Shown: positions 35,320 to 36,227 of the stretch, piece after piece
Position numbering within the stretch: the stretch's first letter is position 1
Layout of the letters: every line of letters starts with the position of its first letter
Source of the DNA: Gemmatimonadota bacterium
GTDB taxonomy: Bacteria; Gemmatimonadota; Gemmatimonadetes; Longimicrobiales; Gaopeijiaceae
Reading direction: 5' to 3'
DNA length: 36,227 bases
Assembly: GCA_012267505.1 (NCBI GenBank)
Contig: JAAXGI010000268.1
Coordinates: 4,351 to 40,577, forward strand
Position numbers and translations under genes: made by a program
The notes under the pieces: model-generated
What the model was told of the DNA's origin: nothing
Seen by the model: only the letters and a program-made list of their open reading frames with translations
Database searches by the model: none

Positions 35320-36227
35320 GCGCGCCTCGCGAGCCGCGCGGCGAAGGCGCCGTCGGTGCTCCGCTCCCCCGGGCGGATCCGGAGCACGTCCTCCAGCTCG
35401 AACTGCGGGTGCCGCGAAAGGAACGACGCCACGGTCTCCTCGTTCTCCTCCGCCTCAAGCGTGCATGTGGAGTAGAGCAGGCGCCCCCCGGGCCGGACGA
35501 TCCCGGCCGCACCCTCGAGGATGCACGCCTGTACCCTGCTCATCCGGGCCGGGTCCTTCGGACCGAGGCGCCAGCGGGCATCCGGGCGCCGCGCGAAGGT
35601 CGCCGTTCCCGTGCAGGGTGCGTCGACCAGAACGGCGTCGTGCGGGCCGAGCGGAGGGGCCTCGCCGCGGGCCACGACAACGCGCTCGGGGAGAGCGAGG
35701 CGGCGGAGCGTCGTCTGGAGGAGCGCGAGCCGCTCCGCCGAGGCGTCGAGGGCCACGACCCGCGCGCCGGCATCGAGAAGCGCGACGGCCTTCCCGCCGG
35801 GAGCGGCGCAGAGATCGGCGACGCGCTCCCCGGCGGCGACCGGGAGGAAGTCGGCGGCCGCGGCGGCCGCGGGATCCTGGATGATCCCGGGCGCGGCCCG
35901 CAGCACCCGGAGGGGATCGGCCCCCCGGGGGAGGCGGAGCATCCGGGGGGAGTCGGGAACGGTCTCCGCGGCGAACCCCGCCCGGCCCAGCCGGCGCCGG
36001 GCCTCCGCGGCGTCCGTCCCGACGGGGCGGAGGTAGAGGTCCGGGACGCGGTTGCCCGCCCGGACGACCGAGCGCGCCCCCTCGGGGCCGAACCTCCGGA
36101 TCCAGCGCTCGACGAGCCACCGGGGATGGGAGCCCCAGGTCGAGAGGTGCCGCGCCGGATCGGCCGCGAAGGGGGGGAACGCCGAAGGCTCCGCGCCGTC
36201 GCGCGCGAGGGCGCGCAGCACGGCGTT
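35316..36227 (-). CDS. rsmB: RsmB-like 16S rRNA m5C methyltransferase, 5' end outside window
   Basis: The C-terminal 303 residues of an RsmB/Sun/NOP2-type RNA cytosine-5 methyltransferase. The first visible residues (NAVLRALAR) are the end of the NusB-like N-terminal domain. The SAM site is DLCAAPGGK, followed by ARVVALDASAERL. The catalytic pair is the Cys in DAPCTGTATFARRPDARW and the Cys in LLYSTCTLEAEENE. The family modifies C967 of 16S rRNA in E. coli; other NOP-type specificity cannot be fully ruled out. No start is assigned because the gene continues beyond the right edge. It is upstream of the PASTA gene with a GTGA overlap and so heads, or sits near the head of, the long cluster. Confidence 0.92.
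   Translation of the reverse strand, partial: NAVLRALARDGAEPSAFPPFAADPARHLSTWGSHPRWLVERWIRRFGPEGARSVVRAGNRVPDLYLRPVGTDAAEARRRLGRAGFAAETVPDSPRMLRLPRGADPLRVLRAAPGIIQDPAAAAAADFLPVAAGERVADLCAAPGGKAVALLDAGARVVALDASAERLALLQTTLRRLALPERVVVARGEAPPLGPHDAVLVDAPCTGTATFARRPDARWRLGPKDPARMSRVQACILEGAAGIVRPGGRLLYSTCTLEAEENEETVASFLSRHPQFELEDVLRIRPGERSTDGAFAARLARRA

Overview
The window is GC-rich (by eye around 70 %) chromosomal DNA of a diderm bacterium. Envelope genes support this: a TamA-like outer-membrane barrel, TamB, predicted lipoproteins and a Tat-type molybdoenzyme. Start codons mix ATG and GTG, and many genes overlap by four bases. The gene repertoire is compatible with Gemmatimonadota, but no phylogenetic marker was run, so that is only an inference. 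No rRNA, tRNA, CRISPR array or insertion sequence was recognised.

Layout. (1) 1-1462: the start of an ammonium transporter gene, running off the left edge and broken by an apparent one-base deletion in a C6 tract, diverges from a GyrI-like effector-binding protein. (2) 1485-9641: a cell-wall recycling locus. A sodium:solute symporter overlaps a large lipoprotein that fuses NagZ (GH3) to a serine beta-lactamase-fold domain like AmiE. Divergent from these are NamZ (DUF1343, exo-muramidase) and a DUF3108 protein. A D-amino-acid aminotransferase converges on them. (3) 9658-14520, minus strand: PspA-like coiled-coil protein, UvrA and an HtpX-like M48 protease.

(4) 14521-22653 is a patchy accessory stretch. 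It holds a relaxase remnant, a fructosamine-3-kinase/LMW phosphatase pair (protein deglycation), an AI-2E family exporter, a secreted M28-like peptidase with an atypical active site, a FitA antitoxin beside a broken FitB toxin, a NYN-domain nuclease behind a promoter-hairpin-U7 leader, a truncated PAPS-reductase-like gene and a two-helix membrane peptide. Gaps are long and remnants frequent, as expected of a decayed integration hot spot.

(5) 22654-23922: a Tat-exported, sulfite-oxidase-type molybdopterin enzyme. (6) 24193-36227, minus strand: one tightly packed cluster read as rsmB, PASTA protein, TlpA-like thioredoxin, YbbR/CdaR-like protein, tsaD, metallophosphoesterase, TamA-like Omp85 and TamB. 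Junctions are GTGA overlaps or gaps of a few to 17 bases, so it is probably one transcription unit joining RNA modification with envelope assembly.

Functional themes: NamZ, NagZ-AmiE and the symporter could release and import peptidoglycan amino sugars, and the aminotransferase could use freed D-amino acids. TamA/TamB, YbbR, PASTA, TlpA and PspA all act at the envelope. The most noteworthy items are the one-polypeptide NagZ-AmiE fusion in a NamZ locus, the leader hairpin before the NYN gene, and the decayed island with mobilisation and toxin relics.
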